Shown: positions 37,762 to 49,680, numbered from the stretch's first letter. The stretch is DNA of 64,000 nucleotides from Silene latifolia (GCF_048544455.1 NC_133538.1:18442969-18506968), one strand, 5' to 3'. Numbers and translations: made by a program. Notes: a model not told the origin generated them from the letters alone.

Positions 37762-38124
37762 TGCCGGCAAGCCGGCACACCGGCACACCGACACGAAACC
37801 CCTCCCAATAACTTAGGCATTTTTAAGAAGAAAATTTGAGACAAATTACAAAGAACTCGCTGCCGGTTGGGGGCCCGGCAGCCAGTCAGCCGGCACACAG
37901 CACGTCATCATTGAAGAATTGAAGAAAAACCGAGGAAGAAGTGTTCTCTGCCGGCAGGCCGGTCCACCGGCAGAGAACAACCCAAGTCAATTCTATATAT
38001 TTGGAAAAAAGAACTCGCTGCCGGCAGGGAGGCCGGCAGCCGGTTGACCGGCACAGGAGTCAAAATTCGTGAATTGGGCTTCCTTCTTTTCTCTCAAACC
38101 TAATCCAAGGGGATAGTATAAATA
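37762..38124 (+). promoter_or_regulatory. TGCCGGCA array and TATA box of the H 5' LTR
   Basis: Clusters of CCGG-centred palindromes (TGCCGGCA, GCCGGC) occur near 37762-37795, 37860-37895, 37948-37972 and 38019-38052. Within clusters the CCGG cores step by about 8 bp (37764, 37772, 37780; 37951, 37959, 37967). TATA box TATAAATA is at 38117-38124. The 3' LTR has matching clusters at about 58370-58665. Confidence 0.75.
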
Positions 38125-39098
38125 CTCCGTCATTAATTCCCCTTGGACACACAACCCTAGATTTCAGAAATTCTCTAAGTTTATGCAAAATTATTAAACC
38201 AAGTATTAATCTTTCTTTAATTAGACCTTAATTACTTACTTAATTAATATAGATCTACTTAGTTTCAATTGTTTACATTTGGTTATTGGGTTATATTTTG
38301 GAGATATTGAAGACTTCCTTCCTTAATTCAATCAAAGTAGCAATCTTTCCTAATTGTTGGTATAATTCTCTTCTTTATTTACTTTGTTTATTCAATAGTT
38401 TACATTTCCTTTAATTACTTAACAATTGTTCATCTTTATAAAAGGTTTGTTGCCATGTTTGTTTGCTTTTGTTCAATTGTTTACATTTGCTTGGTAAGCA
38501 TGTGTGAGTAGTCACCCCCTAGGGTTTAGGGGGAACCTAAGTGGAGGCTTAAGTTAATAAAATGGGTTGTTAGTACATGTTTTTGGGTGATAATGTTAGT
38601 GTTCATAATCATGCATATAAGGTGCTTGTTGAAATGTGTCTATGAGAGTTTATGGTTTTCTACCAAGTTTGCTTAGCTTCCTTATGAATGAAAGTTTGTG
38701 TGGTTGCTTGATAGCATGTTTATGATTAGATAGTGTGCTTAATGAAAGGTTTGTGTCCGTATTAAGACGAGTTTAAGAAATTGACTCACTTCTTCACTAA
38801 CAATTACCCGGAAACTATTTTACACCCGTTGTTAACTTACCTTGCTTAGGGGAACCCTACTACCCTAGTTCTTAAATCAATTGTTTACACATCTTATTTA
38901 TTGCTTGTTTTAGTTTAAAGATTAGTTGCTAGTATTCAATCAATCCCCCTCTTTATTTGGCTAAACTAAGACCCAATCAAATTATAGTGTAATCCCCGCC
39001 ATCCTTGAGACCGACACCCTAATTATACTACTTAATTTGGGTACTTTATAAATTGTTTTTGATAGTAGGAATGACGACTAAAATCTCTACTCATCAAA

Positions 39099-39116
39099 TG
39101 GCGCCGTTGCCGGGGA
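39099..39116 (+). promoter_or_regulatory. Primer-binding site of H (tRNA-Asp)
   Basis: TGGCGCCGTTGCCGGGGA, 2 bp after the 5' LTR, complementary to the plant tRNA-Asp 3' end. Confidence 0.9.
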
Positions 39117-39272
39117 TGGCGTTAGCTTACATTTAGTTGTTAAAGGTCTTAGCTTTAGTTTTAACTCACTTGCTTGTTTGCTTTAGTAGTTGTGTGCTTC
39201 ATTGTAGAGTGAGTGGTTTTTGCCTCTTCCTAGTGTGTAAAAACACTAGGAGACTAACGGTTTATTGAGTGC

Positions 39273-41518
39273 ATGCCTAGGAGGAACCATCAAGCCTTGC
39301 TCTTTAACGCCGACCCAGGCTCTTTCGAACCTTAAAGACAAGGACTCTTGCAAGAGTTAGGAATTCTCCTCAAGCAACCATACACCAACCAAACTCACCC
39401 ACTCTACCAATCATTGAAACCACAACCCAACATCAACCAAACAACACAGTTGAGACTCCAATTGAAAATCCTTCTCACGACCTCCAAATCCCAACTCCAC
39501 CTCAATCACTACCTCATATACCCAATCCACCACCTCCAATGGCTTTACGTGACCATAACCGGCCAAACCATAATGATGCTTGTAACCCTATCAACTTTGG
39601 CACCTTGGCTCCCAACAATTTTGAGATGCACCCCGCACAAGTTGGGTTGATTGAAAAAGACTTGTTTGGGGGACACATTAAAGAAGATGCTCATGCTCAT
39701 CTAAGAAAGTTAAAAAACAAAGTCGCTATAATGAAAAAGAACGGGGTATCCGAAGATACACTTAGGATGATGTTGTTCCCATTCTCCTTGACGGGCAAGG
39801 CGGACCGGTGGTTGAATGTTCACCCTCCGGACACATTCACAACATGGGACGCCCTAGCCAAGGCATTCATGGCTAAGTACTATCCATCATCCTAGACCGC
39901 CATGCTTCAAAATGAAATCCACACTTTCTAACAAGAGGATGGGGAATCCTTGGGTGAAGCATGGGATAGATATCAAGACCATATCGCTAGTTGTCCTCAC
40001 CACGGGATTCCGGAGTGGTATGTCACCCAAACCTTCTTCCAAACCTTGTTGCCTAAAACTAAATAAATGGCGAATGCCTCCGCAGGAGAGGGATTTGACC
40101 ATTTGGGTTATGAGGAAGGGACGACATTAATCAAGAAGATGGTGGACTCGGATGCCAACTATGGATCAACGGGAAATATGCTTAGGAGGAATGGGCGATA
40201 CCCTAAGGAGAACTCTTCTAGTTCAAATGCGGAGACAAATGCCAAGCTTGATCTTCTCACCAAGCAACTTGAACAATTGCAAAGAAACCAAGTCCATCAA
40301 GCTAGTGGATCCCATGGTCCACTAATGGAGGAAATGATCCAAAGTGTTCCTTGTGAGCTATATGGGGGACATGGGCACACCTTTGATTTGTGTGGTAACA
40401 ACTCCTATAATGTGGGGGTATGGAGACAACATGCAAGATGTTAATGCTTTCCAAAACTATAACAACAATGTAAGATCACCACGACCACCCTACAACAATC
40501 CCAATGTCTATAACCCAAACACAAACTACTATCATCCGGGTTTGAAGAACCACCGAAACTTTAGCTACAAGAGCAACAATGTTCAAAACTCACAACACCT
40601 TCAACCAGAAGCACCCAATACCAATCCACCTAGGTTTTCTCAACCTAGAGGTGGATATCCTAATCAAAGAAACACCGGAAACCAAAACCAAAACTTTGGA
40701 AACCAAGATTATGGAGGCAATCAAAACACCCATGGATTCTATCAAGGGAACCAAATGAACCAAGCTAATCAAGGATTTGGGCAAGGGTTTGATCAAGGCT
40801 TTCAAGATCAAGGTAAAGGACGAAACTTCAACAACAATGGCTCAAGAGGGAATTATCAAGAGGGACAAATCCCAACAACAATCAAGGTCCCAACACCTGG
40901 AACGACTATGGGTTCCCCTTACCCATATCCAACCAACCTTATCAAGAACCCCTAGGTGACACCTCCCAAAATGACCTTATGAGGGTGGTGAAGAACATGC
41001 AAATGCAACATAGCCAAGACATGACTAATTTCATGAAGGCTACTCAACAAGAAAATTCTAACCAAAGACTTGCTCAACAAAAGGAAATGAGGGAAATGGA
41101 GGCCCGGTTGGCCGCTCATGCTCTTGCAAACTCCCATAGGCCACCGAGTGGCTTGTTAGCTCAAGGGCAAAGCTCCAAGGATGCTTCTACTAGCCACCAA
41201 GCACATGCGGTGGTCTTGAGAAGTGGAATAGAGCTTGAAGACTCCTACAAGCATCTTGAGGTAGAGGTTGATGTAGATCCCAAAAGAAAGAGGATGGAAT
41301 TGAATGGTGGAAGGGAAAGCCCACCGATAACACCATCGGCTCGGATGAGTGAAGCCAAGAAAGGGAAGAAAGCGTGTGAAGAACCTTCAAGTGAGAAAAT
41401 ACAAGTGGAAAGGGAAGTTGACGGTTTGGTTGAGGATTTACCTTATGAGGAAGAAAGAGGTGAAGATGCTACCGAGGAGGTGCTCCTACAACCCACTACT
41501 AAGGTAACAAAGAATTAA
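39273..41518 (+). pseudogene. Degenerate Athila gag of element H
   Basis: The N-terminus starts at 39273 and is broken by a stop at 39333 and a frame change before 39539. The capsid-like domain spans 39539-39895 (EDAHAHLRKLKNKV, FPFSLTGKADRWL). It is followed by a TAG at 39893 and further stops near 39930 and 40064. The nucleocapsid has a damaged knuckle (CELYGGHGHTFDLC, second Cys is Tyr) near 40350. After a frame change comes an Asn/Gln-rich region (40440-40955). The last segment (40979-41518) has a coiled coil and AVVLRSG, the Athila end-of-gag mark. Order and motifs are standard, but there are at least four disabling lesions. Confidence 0.85.
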
Positions 41519-41622
41519 ATCCCCCAAAGGTACTTTCCGATTCTCAACTTGTTTCTCATCTTCCTTACCCCTCAAGAGCAATATAGAGTAGGAAAAAATT
41601 CAAGTATGCCAACTTTTGTGAC

Positions 41623-43416
41623 ATGCTTGAGAAACTTGAAGTAACCCTACCCTTTACCGAGGTAATCTTGAGCATGCCAACTTACACTAAATTTTTAAAG
41701 GACATCTTGACTAAGAATAGAGTCTTGGGTGACCAAGAAATAGTGGCAATGGAAGAGGAATATAGTGCTCATATCCTTAACAAAATGCCCACTAAGCTTG
41801 GTGACCCGGGAAGCTTTTCCATTCCTTGTGTGGTGGGCGGTGTTCCCATTTCAAGAGCTCTTTGTGACTTGGGAGCAAGTGTGAGTGTCATACCTCTAAA
41901 GGTTACAAGGAAAATTGGCATTCATAGTCTTGCTCCTACTACCATGACCCTCCAATTGGCGGATAGGTCCGTCAAGCGCCCTTTGGGGGTGCTTGAAGAC
42001 GCGCCCATCAAGGTTGGAAAATATTTAGTCCCGGCCGATTTTGTTTTCCTTGACATCCCGGAGGATAGCCATACCCCTATTATCCTAGGTAGGCCATTCT
42101 TGGATACCGGAGGAGTACTTATTGATGTGAGAAATGGGCGTCTAACCTTCCGGATTGAGGGTGACAAAGTCGAATTTAATCTTTCAAATTTGATGAAAGG
42201 CCCCAAAGTTGAAAGAGCATGTACCCTTGAAGTGATCGATGAAGTAGTTGAATCGGTGGCTTGGGAAGAGTCGGAGATGGAAGAAGCCTTGCAAATCTCC
42301 CTACATGATGAGGAAATGAAAGAAGACCATGAGGTGGATGATGAACTCTTGAAGAAGGTGGAGGGCCTTCTCCCTCCAAAGGTACAACTCAAACCTCTAC
42401 CTCCCTCACTCAAGTATGCCTTTCTTGGTGAGGGAGAGTCTTATCCCGTGATAATCAGTGCCAACCTTAGTGAGGCTCAAGAACAAAAACTTTTGAAAGT
42501 CTTGAAAGCTCACAAAAGCTCACTAGGGTATAACATTGATGACATCAAGGGATTAAGCCCAAATTTGTGCATGCATAGGATTGTGTTAGAGGAGGGAAGT
42601 CAACCTAAGTTTGATGGTCTAAGGCGAATAAACCCCAAGATGGCCGAGGTTGTGAAAAATGAGGTCTTAAAATTGCTTGAAGCGGGGATTCTTTACCAAA
42701 TCACTGATAGTAAGTGGGTGAGACCCGTCCACATAGTACCCAAGAAAAGTGGGGTGACTATGGTGGAACAAGAAGATGGGACTCACATAACTACTCGTCC
42801 GGTGACCGGGTGGCGGATGTGCATTGATTATAGAAAACTAAATGCCGCCACCCTTAAAGACCACTTCCCCATCCCCTTCATCGATGAAATGCTGGAAAGG
42901 CTAGCGGGGCATGCTTACTATTGTTTTCTTGATGGATACTCCAAATTTTTCCAAATTCCAATCCATTCGGAGGACCAAGAGAAAACAACATTTACATGCC
43001 CCATTGGAGTTTATGCTTACCGGAGAATGCCATTTGGGTTGTGTAATACACCCGGCACCTTTCAAAGGTGTATGATGGCTATTTTCTCGGATTTTCTTGA
43101 AAAGAGCATGGAAGTCTTCCTGGATGACTTTAGTGTCCATGGAGACTCCTTTGATCATGGACTTATTAATTTGACTAATGTTTTGAGGAGGTGTGAAGAG
43201 CATAATCTTGTTTTACATTGGGAAAAATACCATTTTATGGTTGAAGAAGGGATTGTGCTCGGTCACATTATCTCCAAGAGGGGCATTGAGGTTGATGGAG
43301 CCAAAGTGGTGGTCATAGAAAATTTATCACCTCCCTCAAATGTGAAGGGGGTGAGGAGTTTTCTTGGCCACGCCGGATTTTATAGGCGATTCATTAAAGA
43401 CTTTCAAAGATTGTAA
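41623..43416 (+). CDS. Athila protease-reverse transcriptase ORF of H (597 aa, fragment of pol)
   Basis: An open frame covering retropepsin (about residues 55-170; catalytic Asp 82 in [14 protein letters not shown]) and, after an acidic linker (190-260), reverse transcriptase (about 330-597). RT motifs are [26 protein letters not shown] and [11 protein letters not shown], with the catalytic pair D501-D502 in [10 protein letters not shown], the Athila form. The frame is cut at 43416 just after FYRRFIKDF by a small frameshift, and RNase H continues in another phase. An intact Athila pol would be one polyprotein from protease to integrase, so this is a broken fragment. The Met at 41623 is simply the first in the open stretch. 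Confidence 0.85.
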   Translation: MLEKLEVTLPFTEVILSMPTYTKFLKDILTKNRVLGDQEIVAMEEEYSAHILNKMPTKLGDPGSFSIPCVVGGVPISRALCDLGASVSVIPLKVTRKIGIHSLAPTTMTLQLADRSVKRPLGVLEDAPIKVGKYLVPADFVFLDIPEDSHTPIILGRPFLDTGGVLIDVRNGRLTFRIEGDKVEFNLSNLMKGPKVERACTLEVIDEVVESVAWEESEMEEALQISLHDEEMKEDHEVDDELLKKVEGLLPPKVQLKPLPPSLKYAFLGEGESYPVIISANLSEAQEQKLLKVLKAHKSSLGYNIDDIKGLSPNLCMHRIVLEEGSQPKFDGLRRINPKMAEVVKNEVLKLLEAGILYQITDSKWVRPVHIVPKKSGVTMVEQEDGTHITTRPVTGWRMCIDYRKLNAATLKDHFPIPFIDEMLERLAGHAYYCFLDGYSKFFQIPIHSEDQEKTTFTCPIGVYAYRRMPFGLCNTPGTFQRCMMAIFSDFLEKSMEVFLDDFSVHGDSFDHGLINLTNVLRRCEEHNLVLHWEKYHFMVEEGIVLGHIISKRGIEVDGAKVVVIENLSPPSNVKGVRSFLGHAGFYRRFIKDFQRL

Positions 43417-43918
43417 AGCCATTAACCTCACTTCTCCTCAAGGATGTGCCTTTTGTGTTTGATGAAGTTTGTCTTGAGTCATTTAATAGGTTGAAGCAAG
43501 CTTTGGTCTCGGCTCCTATAATTTGGGCTCCGGATTGGAATCTTCCATTCGAGATTATATGTGATGGGTCGGTTTTTGCGGTGGGCGCAGTTTTAGGCCA
43601 AGTAGTTGACAAAAGACACAATGTCATCTACTACACTAGCAAAACTCTTAACCAAGCCCAATGCAACTACTCAACCACGGAGAAGGAGATGTTAGCCATA
43701 GTTCATGCTATCAAAAAGTTCCGACAATATTTGGTTGGCTCTAAAGTGGTGGTGAAAAAGGATGCCAAGCCAAGGCTCTTGAGGTGGGTTTTATTACTTC
43801 AAGAGTTTGACTTGGAACTCAAGAACAAGGCGGGAACCGAGAATGTTGTAGCCGATAACCTATCTCGGTTGACTATTGAAGATCATGGAATTCAAGATGA
43901 AAGCGGGCCGATTAATGA
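43417..43918 (+). pseudogene. RNase H region of H pol, lacking a catalytic segment
   Basis: The frame resumes at about 43446. It shows the first RNase H Asp (EIICDGS, near 43560), the Glu motif (STTEKEML, near 43680) and the C-terminal VVADNLSRL (near 43860). Between LVGSKVVV and [11 protein letters not shown] about 11 residues that normally carry the TDH motif are missing (near 43755). The third catalytic Asp is therefore deleted and the enzyme would be inactive. Confidence 0.75.
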
Positions 43919-45080
43919 ATGGCTAAGAGAAGATTCATGGGAGTTAGCACCACAACTCCATGGTTCGCGGACCTTGCTAACTACTTGGTAAATGGGTTTA
44001 TACCGGATGAGTTTGAACCAAGAGAGAGGAGGAAATTGCGGCATGATGCCAAGCAATATTTTTGGAATGATCCCCACTTATTCCGTAGATGTGGGGATGG
44101 GATGTTCCGGAGGTACGTGTCTAGAGAGGAGGGCATGGAAATTGTTTACCGAGTACATAATTCGGCCTATGGCGGACACTTGGCCAATTCAAGAACCATT
44201 GCCAAGATCATCCAAGGAAGATTCTATTTGCCCTATACGTTCAAGGATATCCATTACTTGCCAAAATCATGTAATGCGTGTCAACGCACCGGCAACATCG
44301 GGAAAAGGAATGAGATGCCCCTCACAAATATATTGGAGATTGAGCTCTTTGATTATTGGGGCATAGACTTTATGGGACCATTTTCCAACTCTTGTGGAAA
44401 CGAGTACATATTGGTGGCGGTAGACTACGTGTCTAAGTGGATTAAAGCGGTAGCCTCCCCTACCAATGATAGTAAGGTCGTCATGAAACTCTTCAAGGGA
44501 ACAATCTTTCCAAGATTCGGGACCCCGAGAGTGGTTATAAGTGATGGTGGATCCCACTTCCGAGTCACACGGAGTGCGGCATAAAACCGCCCTTGCCTAC
44601 CACCCTCAAACAAGTGGCCAAGTGGAGGTTTCTAACCGCAAAATCAAAGCTATCTTGTAGAAGGTGACTAGCAAGAGCCGGAAGAATTGGTCCCAAAAGC
44701 TCCTGGATGTGTTATGGTCATTGAGAGGCGTACAAAATACCTCTTGGCACCACTCCCTACAAGCTTATCTATGGGAAGGCTTGCCACTTGCCGGTCGAGC
44801 TTGAATACAAAGCTTGGTGGGCCTTGAAAGAGATGAACTTTGACATTAATGCGTCCGGAGAAATGCGCTTTCTACAAATGAATGAGCTGGAGGAGCTAAG
44901 ATTGGAGGCTTATGAAAGCTCAAAAATTTATAAGGATCAAACGAAAAACGGGCATGATGCCAAGATAGTGAAAAAGGATGTGAGTGTAGGATACCTCGTG
45001 CTCCTTTTCAATTCTAAAGTCAAAGTATTTATGGGGAAGCTCCGATCACGGTGGTCGGGGCATTTCAAAGTGATGGACAT
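43919..45080 (+). pseudogene. Integrase region of H pol, 5' part (interrupted by F)
   Basis: The zinc-binding domain is at about 44145-44290 (VHNSAYGGH, then CNACQ). The first catalytic Asp is in GIDFMGPF near 44365 and the second in ISDGGSHF near 44540. Directly after it a short deletion removes the start of the next segment and shifts the frame (44565-44585). The Glu-containing helix region ([14 protein letters not shown]) is still readable to about 44650. The C-terminal domain is open from 44788 (LLFNSKVKVF, GKLRSRWSGHF). Element F interrupts the gene after 45080. Confidence 0.8.
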
Positions 45081-45540
45081 TGATGCGTGTATTTTATATA
45101 AGTATTTTGTACTTTATTTGCACGCATTTCTATGCATTTTGTGTAGTGTTTAGCTACAAATGTCCCCCGAATTGTCTACTTTGGTTTCTCTTGTATTATT
45201 TACAGGTATGAACCGGAAAGGACCATAATCAAGCCTAAAACATGTCCTATGCATGCATTTAGGAGATGAGTTGAGTCAGAGCTTGGAAACTACTAATTGT
45301 GATGCACAAAGAAGTAAGATAGCTAGGCGAGCAAAGGAAGAATTTCAAATTACTAGTGCCCACTTTGAAGAACCATATCTCGAGTTCTACAACTCATTTT
45401 CAGGTGATTCCATTTGGAGATGAAATCTTGTCCTCTTAGCTTTCCAACGCCACTGGAAACGCCCTGTTTGCCAAGTAACGAAGAAATGGTAGCCGTTTGA
45501 AGTTCAGTGCGTAATGTAGGAATTGTGCGCTGGAAAGTAC

Positions 45541-45768
45541 TCGATCGAGTACAATTCTGTTCGATCGACCCCTTTTTCTACTCGATCGAGTAGCGCCTAT
45601 TTAATAAGTGTTCGATCGAGTACCTAAAGTACTCGATCGAGAGGTTTTAGCTTGGATTTTCTTGATCGAGTGATATAAAAGTCCTCGATCGAGTATTTAG
45701 CTATTATACTCATGATTTTTAATCCGTGTTTAGGTTATCTTTTGTTTATTTTCACTTCCCTATATAAG
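45541..45768 (+). promoter_or_regulatory. Palindrome array and TATA box of the F 5' LTR
   Basis: CTCGATCGAG-type cores start at 45541, 45561, 45582, 45612, 45633, 45662 and 45685, with spacings of 20, 21, 30, 21, 29 and 23. TATATAAG is at 45761-45768. The 3' LTR repeats the array from 50143 with the first steps 20, 21, 30 and 21, and has TATATTAG in place of the TATA box. Confidence 0.85.
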
Positions 45769-46574
45769 GAAGTCATCATTAGGTTAATAATCATCACTTA
45801 TCACATCTCATATACTCTTAATCACTGTTTTTACTCTTAATCACTGCTGCTACCTTGTTCTTTTTCTGGATTCTAAACTTCTGTAACCTTTCTTCTCTTT
45901 TTTATATTAATTCTCTTTTGCTTATTCCTTCATTATGCTTGTTCTTGCTTCTTCCTTTTCTTTTGCTTTATTCATTATTATGTTTAGCTAATTCTTCTGC
46001 TAGGATTTAGGGGATTCAATGAATTGATGTTAGTTACTAATTAGGTTTGCAGATCTGTTGCTTAAATCTTGTCTTTGTTGTTAATCGCTGCATATAATTG
46101 TTCTTGTCTACTTGAGTCGACACAATTGGATAATTAATCTTGGTAAGCCTTGACCTAGACCAGAAGGTTGGAAGGGGTGAGACGAGCAGTGAACATTAGG
46201 ATGCTTTAGTAAGGGCGGAAGCTAAGCTAATAGTATTTTAGGGCGAATTGAGACCGGAAGGAGATATTCGTTGCCCCTTAGACCGATACAAGCGACCGAT
46301 TTGTGACCTTAGTTGCAATTATCTGACATTCATTAATGACCCGACAATCCTAGTTCTGTCTCTTTATTTTTAATCCCTTTATTTTTATCGCTCAATTTCT
46401 CTTGTCTCTTCTCTTAGTTTAGAAATCGTACTCAAACCCCCGTTACTCTTAGACTAACTTAAAACAGATAAATATCATTTTTGCCTCCCTGTGGAGATCG
46501 ACCCGACTTCCCTAGCTTTATTAGTTATAGCCAGTTGGTTATTTTTGATAGGTATAAGACTGCCCTGTCAAATT

Positions 46575-46592
46575 TGGCGCCGTTGCCGGGGA
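46575..46592 (+). promoter_or_regulatory. Primer-binding site of F (tRNA-Asp)
   Basis: TGGCGCCGTTGCCGGGGA, 4 bp after the 5' LTR end. Confidence 0.9.
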
Positions 46593-46667
46593 GACAGCGT
46601 AGTTTTATCTGTTTTTATTTAGTCTATTTCTTGTCTCAAGGAACCTCGGTTCCTTGAGACCATTCTC

Positions 46668-47618
46668 ATGTCTTTCGTTCTTGACTTGCCGCAGCGAGAG
46701 AACGAAAGTTTTGGTTCTTATATTGACAGGTGGGAGGAGTGGCTCGAACCAAGACGAGGAATGCTTTCGGGACTCCAAATATGCCAGTCTATCATCCGGG
46801 GAATTAATGCCCCTACGCGAGCATACCTCGAGGCTAATGGTAAGTGGGATTTCGAAGGAATCCCCGTAAAAGAGGTATTAGAATTTTTTGAATGGTTTGC
46901 TACTGAAACTCTTAAACCTAATTTCTCTCTTCATGTTGACTCATATGAGGGGGTGAGTGAGACCTTAGAAACCATTTTAGGAAATACTGACGGAAAAATA
47001 GAGGAGACCATTAGCGTGGTTGATAATCCCTTTTATAAGGATAATTTAGAACCCCTCTATGATTCTTGCACAGATAGTGAGGACGACTGTGAAGGTCTCT
47101 TTGAGAACTTCTCTACTGACGAGTCCGGCCCTAAGGAGAGTGAGGAGAAAATTTTTGACAGTCTTGAGGTTAAATGGGATAGTTATGATGATATTATGGA
47201 TGAACCTATTGTTGAGGACCCAATTGACCCAATTGACTTTACTGTCCCTTGCATTTGGGATGAATACCCACCTTCTCCTTTAGAAGACCAGATTCCTCCA
47301 CCTCACAATATAAACCCGTCAGTGCATCTGGATTATACTCGCGTTATTTTTGAGTCAAATGCTCATGAACTCTCTTATTTTCCACTCGCGGTTAATTTAA
47401 GCTTCTATATTCCGCCCTTAGCTGGAGGGAGGAATAATTTTGTGGATGTTTTTAGGAGCTGTCATAGGAAATTTGTTAGACTTAAATGCTATTTCATTTT
47501 AATTTCTTATGCCATTGCTATTTTATGGTGCTACTTACATTTTTGTGTAGCACATGCGCAGTTATTTGATCGATTGCTGCGTGCTTTGAGCTGTTTTGAC
47601 TGGGCTCAATCAGAGTAG
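46668..47618 (+). CDS. Gag-like protein of F with a C-terminal membrane segment (316 aa)
   Basis: An intact ORF starting about 75 bp after the PBS. Residues 8-82 (RENESFGSYIDRWEEWL, GINAPTRAYLEANG, VLEFFEWFATETL) resemble the second half of the Athila gag capsid domain. The first half and the zinc knuckle are absent. Residues 95-225 are strongly acidic and probably unstructured. Residues about 274-294 are a hydrophobic stretch (YFILISYAIAILWCYLHF) that could span a membrane, followed by a short amphipathic tail. A membrane segment is unusual for gag. It could be a separate small protein fused to a gag remnant, or a chance product of non-coding DNA. Conservation in other copies would decide. 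Confidence 0.6.
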   Translation: MSFVLDLPQRENESFGSYIDRWEEWLEPRRGMLSGLQICQSIIRGINAPTRAYLEANGKWDFEGIPVKEVLEFFEWFATETLKPNFSLHVDSYEGVSETLETILGNTDGKIEETISVVDNPFYKDNLEPLYDSCTDSEDDCEGLFENFSTDESGPKESEEKIFDSLEVKWDSYDDIMDEPIVEDPIDPIDFTVPCIWDEYPPSPLEDQIPPPHNINPSVHLDYTRVIFESNAHELSYFPLAVNLSFYIPPLAGGRNNFVDVFRSCHRKFVRLKCYFILISYAIAILWCYLHFCVAHAQLFDRLLRALSCFDWAQSE

Positions 47619-47830
47619 CTGACTGAAAGAAAAGAAGGTCGAGCTGGGACCTGTTTGAAACTAGCGTTGTCCGGGAGGCAACCCGGAGTATAAATTTTTA
47701 GTTGATTTGCTTTAAGTTTATGTTGTGTGTGTAATAATTGGTTTTTAAACCATAGACTGGAACATTTAGCTTGTTTTGTTAGTTTCGCGGGCTGTTTATT
47801 GCATCTTTGCAAGAATCTAACGTGGATGGC

Positions 47831-48014
47831 TCGATCGAGTGTTTTTTTTTATACTCGATCGTACCCTTTTGCTGCTGATTTCACTCGATCGAACATACCT
47901 TCTCCTCAATCGAGTGCCTGCAAAAGAAGGTGTTTCGATCGAGAGCCCTATTTCCTCGACCGAATTGCTTAGACGCCCAGTTCACTCGATCGATCATTGT
48001 GTCCTTTCGATCGA
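47831..48014. repeat. Internal palindrome array of F (alternating 21/30 bp)
   Basis: TCGATCGA or near cores start at 47831, 47855, 47885, 47906, 47935, 47956, 47986 and 48007, with spacings of 24, 30, 21, 29, 21, 30 and 21. It lies just after the gag-like ORF. Confidence 0.88.
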
Positions 48015-48049
48015 GTACTTCCGTTTTGATTCGCTTCCTGTGACGCCAA

Positions 48050-49641
48050 TGTGAAGCTGTTCGTGACCTCCCATGTTGCTGACTGGTTTGGGGAGGTCCC
48101 TTCTTCGCGTATTCTTGTGAGTTTTCCGCATCTCCACTCTCTCCTTTTTAGTTTGCATTTCCTTTCCTTATTTTTGGGTACAATGAGGGCATCGTACGAT
48201 TTGGTTTGGGGAGGTTATGCATCCATATCTGTGTCTGCATTTATGTTTTTATTGCATTTCTGTTATCACGTTTAATTTCTGTATGCATTGTTGTTCATTT
48301 TCATAAAATTCAAAAATCTCATAAAAAACAATAAATTCGAAAAAAAAAAATTCACGTTTATTTTAGCATATGGTTGAGTCGGAACAGTAGATTTCAATGA
48401 TGAAATTGCACTGCAATTGTCTTTTTGCTTAAGCCTTGTATTAAACTAATTATCTTTTTAGCTTTGTCATTTTGCATATCTACGAGTTAATGTTAAAATT
48501 AAGCTGAACGAATAGACTTGACCTGAAAATTTTGGCAAGCTACTTATAATTTCTAAGATTTAGAGCCGTATAAACTGGTGACATTCATGACCAGTTTACA
48601 TAGGAATTGAGAGTAGTACTCCTTGCATAACATGTTTATCCGTTTTGCACATTTATGAAATTCGATTTCTTGTCAATTGCATACATTCGGGTTTGTGGTC
48701 GGTGTCACGTGCAGGGAGGTGCTTACAATTTCCCTTTCTTTCATTTTCAACCATTTAGCTCCACTATAGCCAAATATAGCCTTTTTGACCCATTTTCTAC
48801 ACCCAAAAATTAGCTTGCCAGTCAAGATAGTTTAGTGTGACTATTGTGGTATATTATTCATCGTTGCGAGTTTGGCTCATTTTCATTGTGCGGAGTTGGT
48901 AGAAAAAGAAAGAATGAGGAAAAGAAGAGACGTGAAAAAGAAAAAAAAATTTGAAAAAAAAAGAAAGAAAACGTGAACATGGGAAAGAAAAGAAAAAAAA
49001 ATGAAAAAATGAAAAAAAAGATGTTGAGTTAGTTTGAGAAATAGAAGATCGTATGCGCTTATTACTATCTTGTGGCGGTGTTAATCCTCTGTTTTATTCA
49101 TATCTTTTTGTATTGGGTACTGAGATGAGTGCCAATGAAGGGCACTTGAGCTTTGTTTTCTAGACAGTTGAGATTCATATGATTTTATATGGTCCTGTTT
49201 AGGTGCTAGCTTGACGCTTTACCTCCACATTTCCATAATTTATTTTGCCTATTTTCGCCTGTAGCCTCACTTTCCCATATCTTTTGTAAGCCCTCGGCTG
49301 TGACAGACATTGTTGGTTGGAATGTATGTATGGTACTAGAATCGTCTATCATTTTTGTTGCATGCATGTTATGTAGGTCGCAGTTTAGGTGAGTGACTGT
49401 TTTTCTCTTCTTCTCTTACACATATACTTTCTCCCTTTTCTTCATGAGAGAAGAGTGACCCGTGAGAGTCCTATTTTGATTGTCTTGCAAGGTCGATAGT
49501 TCAGCTTTATTATAAACATCCTACAACTCGTTTGCATTTATTTTTGCTATAAGTATTAGTTTGTTGCATTAAATTGGTTTAAGTGGACAATTTGTAGCTT
49601 GCTCTGAGTTTTCTTTTCTGTTCCATTAGTTTTGCATATAG
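48050..49641 (+). other. Non-coding 3' region of F
   Basis: No supported ORF. It is A/G-rich at 48900-49020 and homologous to the 3' region of B (18167-20293). Confidence 0.7.
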
Positions 49642-49680
49642 TTTGCTTGGGGACAAGCAAAGGTTTGGTTTGGGGAGATT
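49642..49680 (+). promoter_or_regulatory. Pre-PPT hairpin and polypurine region of F
   Basis: TTTGCTTG / GGGA / CAAGCAAA (49642-49661) is a perfect 8-bp stem, then GGTTTGGTTTGGGGAGATT up to the 3' LTR. Confidence 0.82.
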
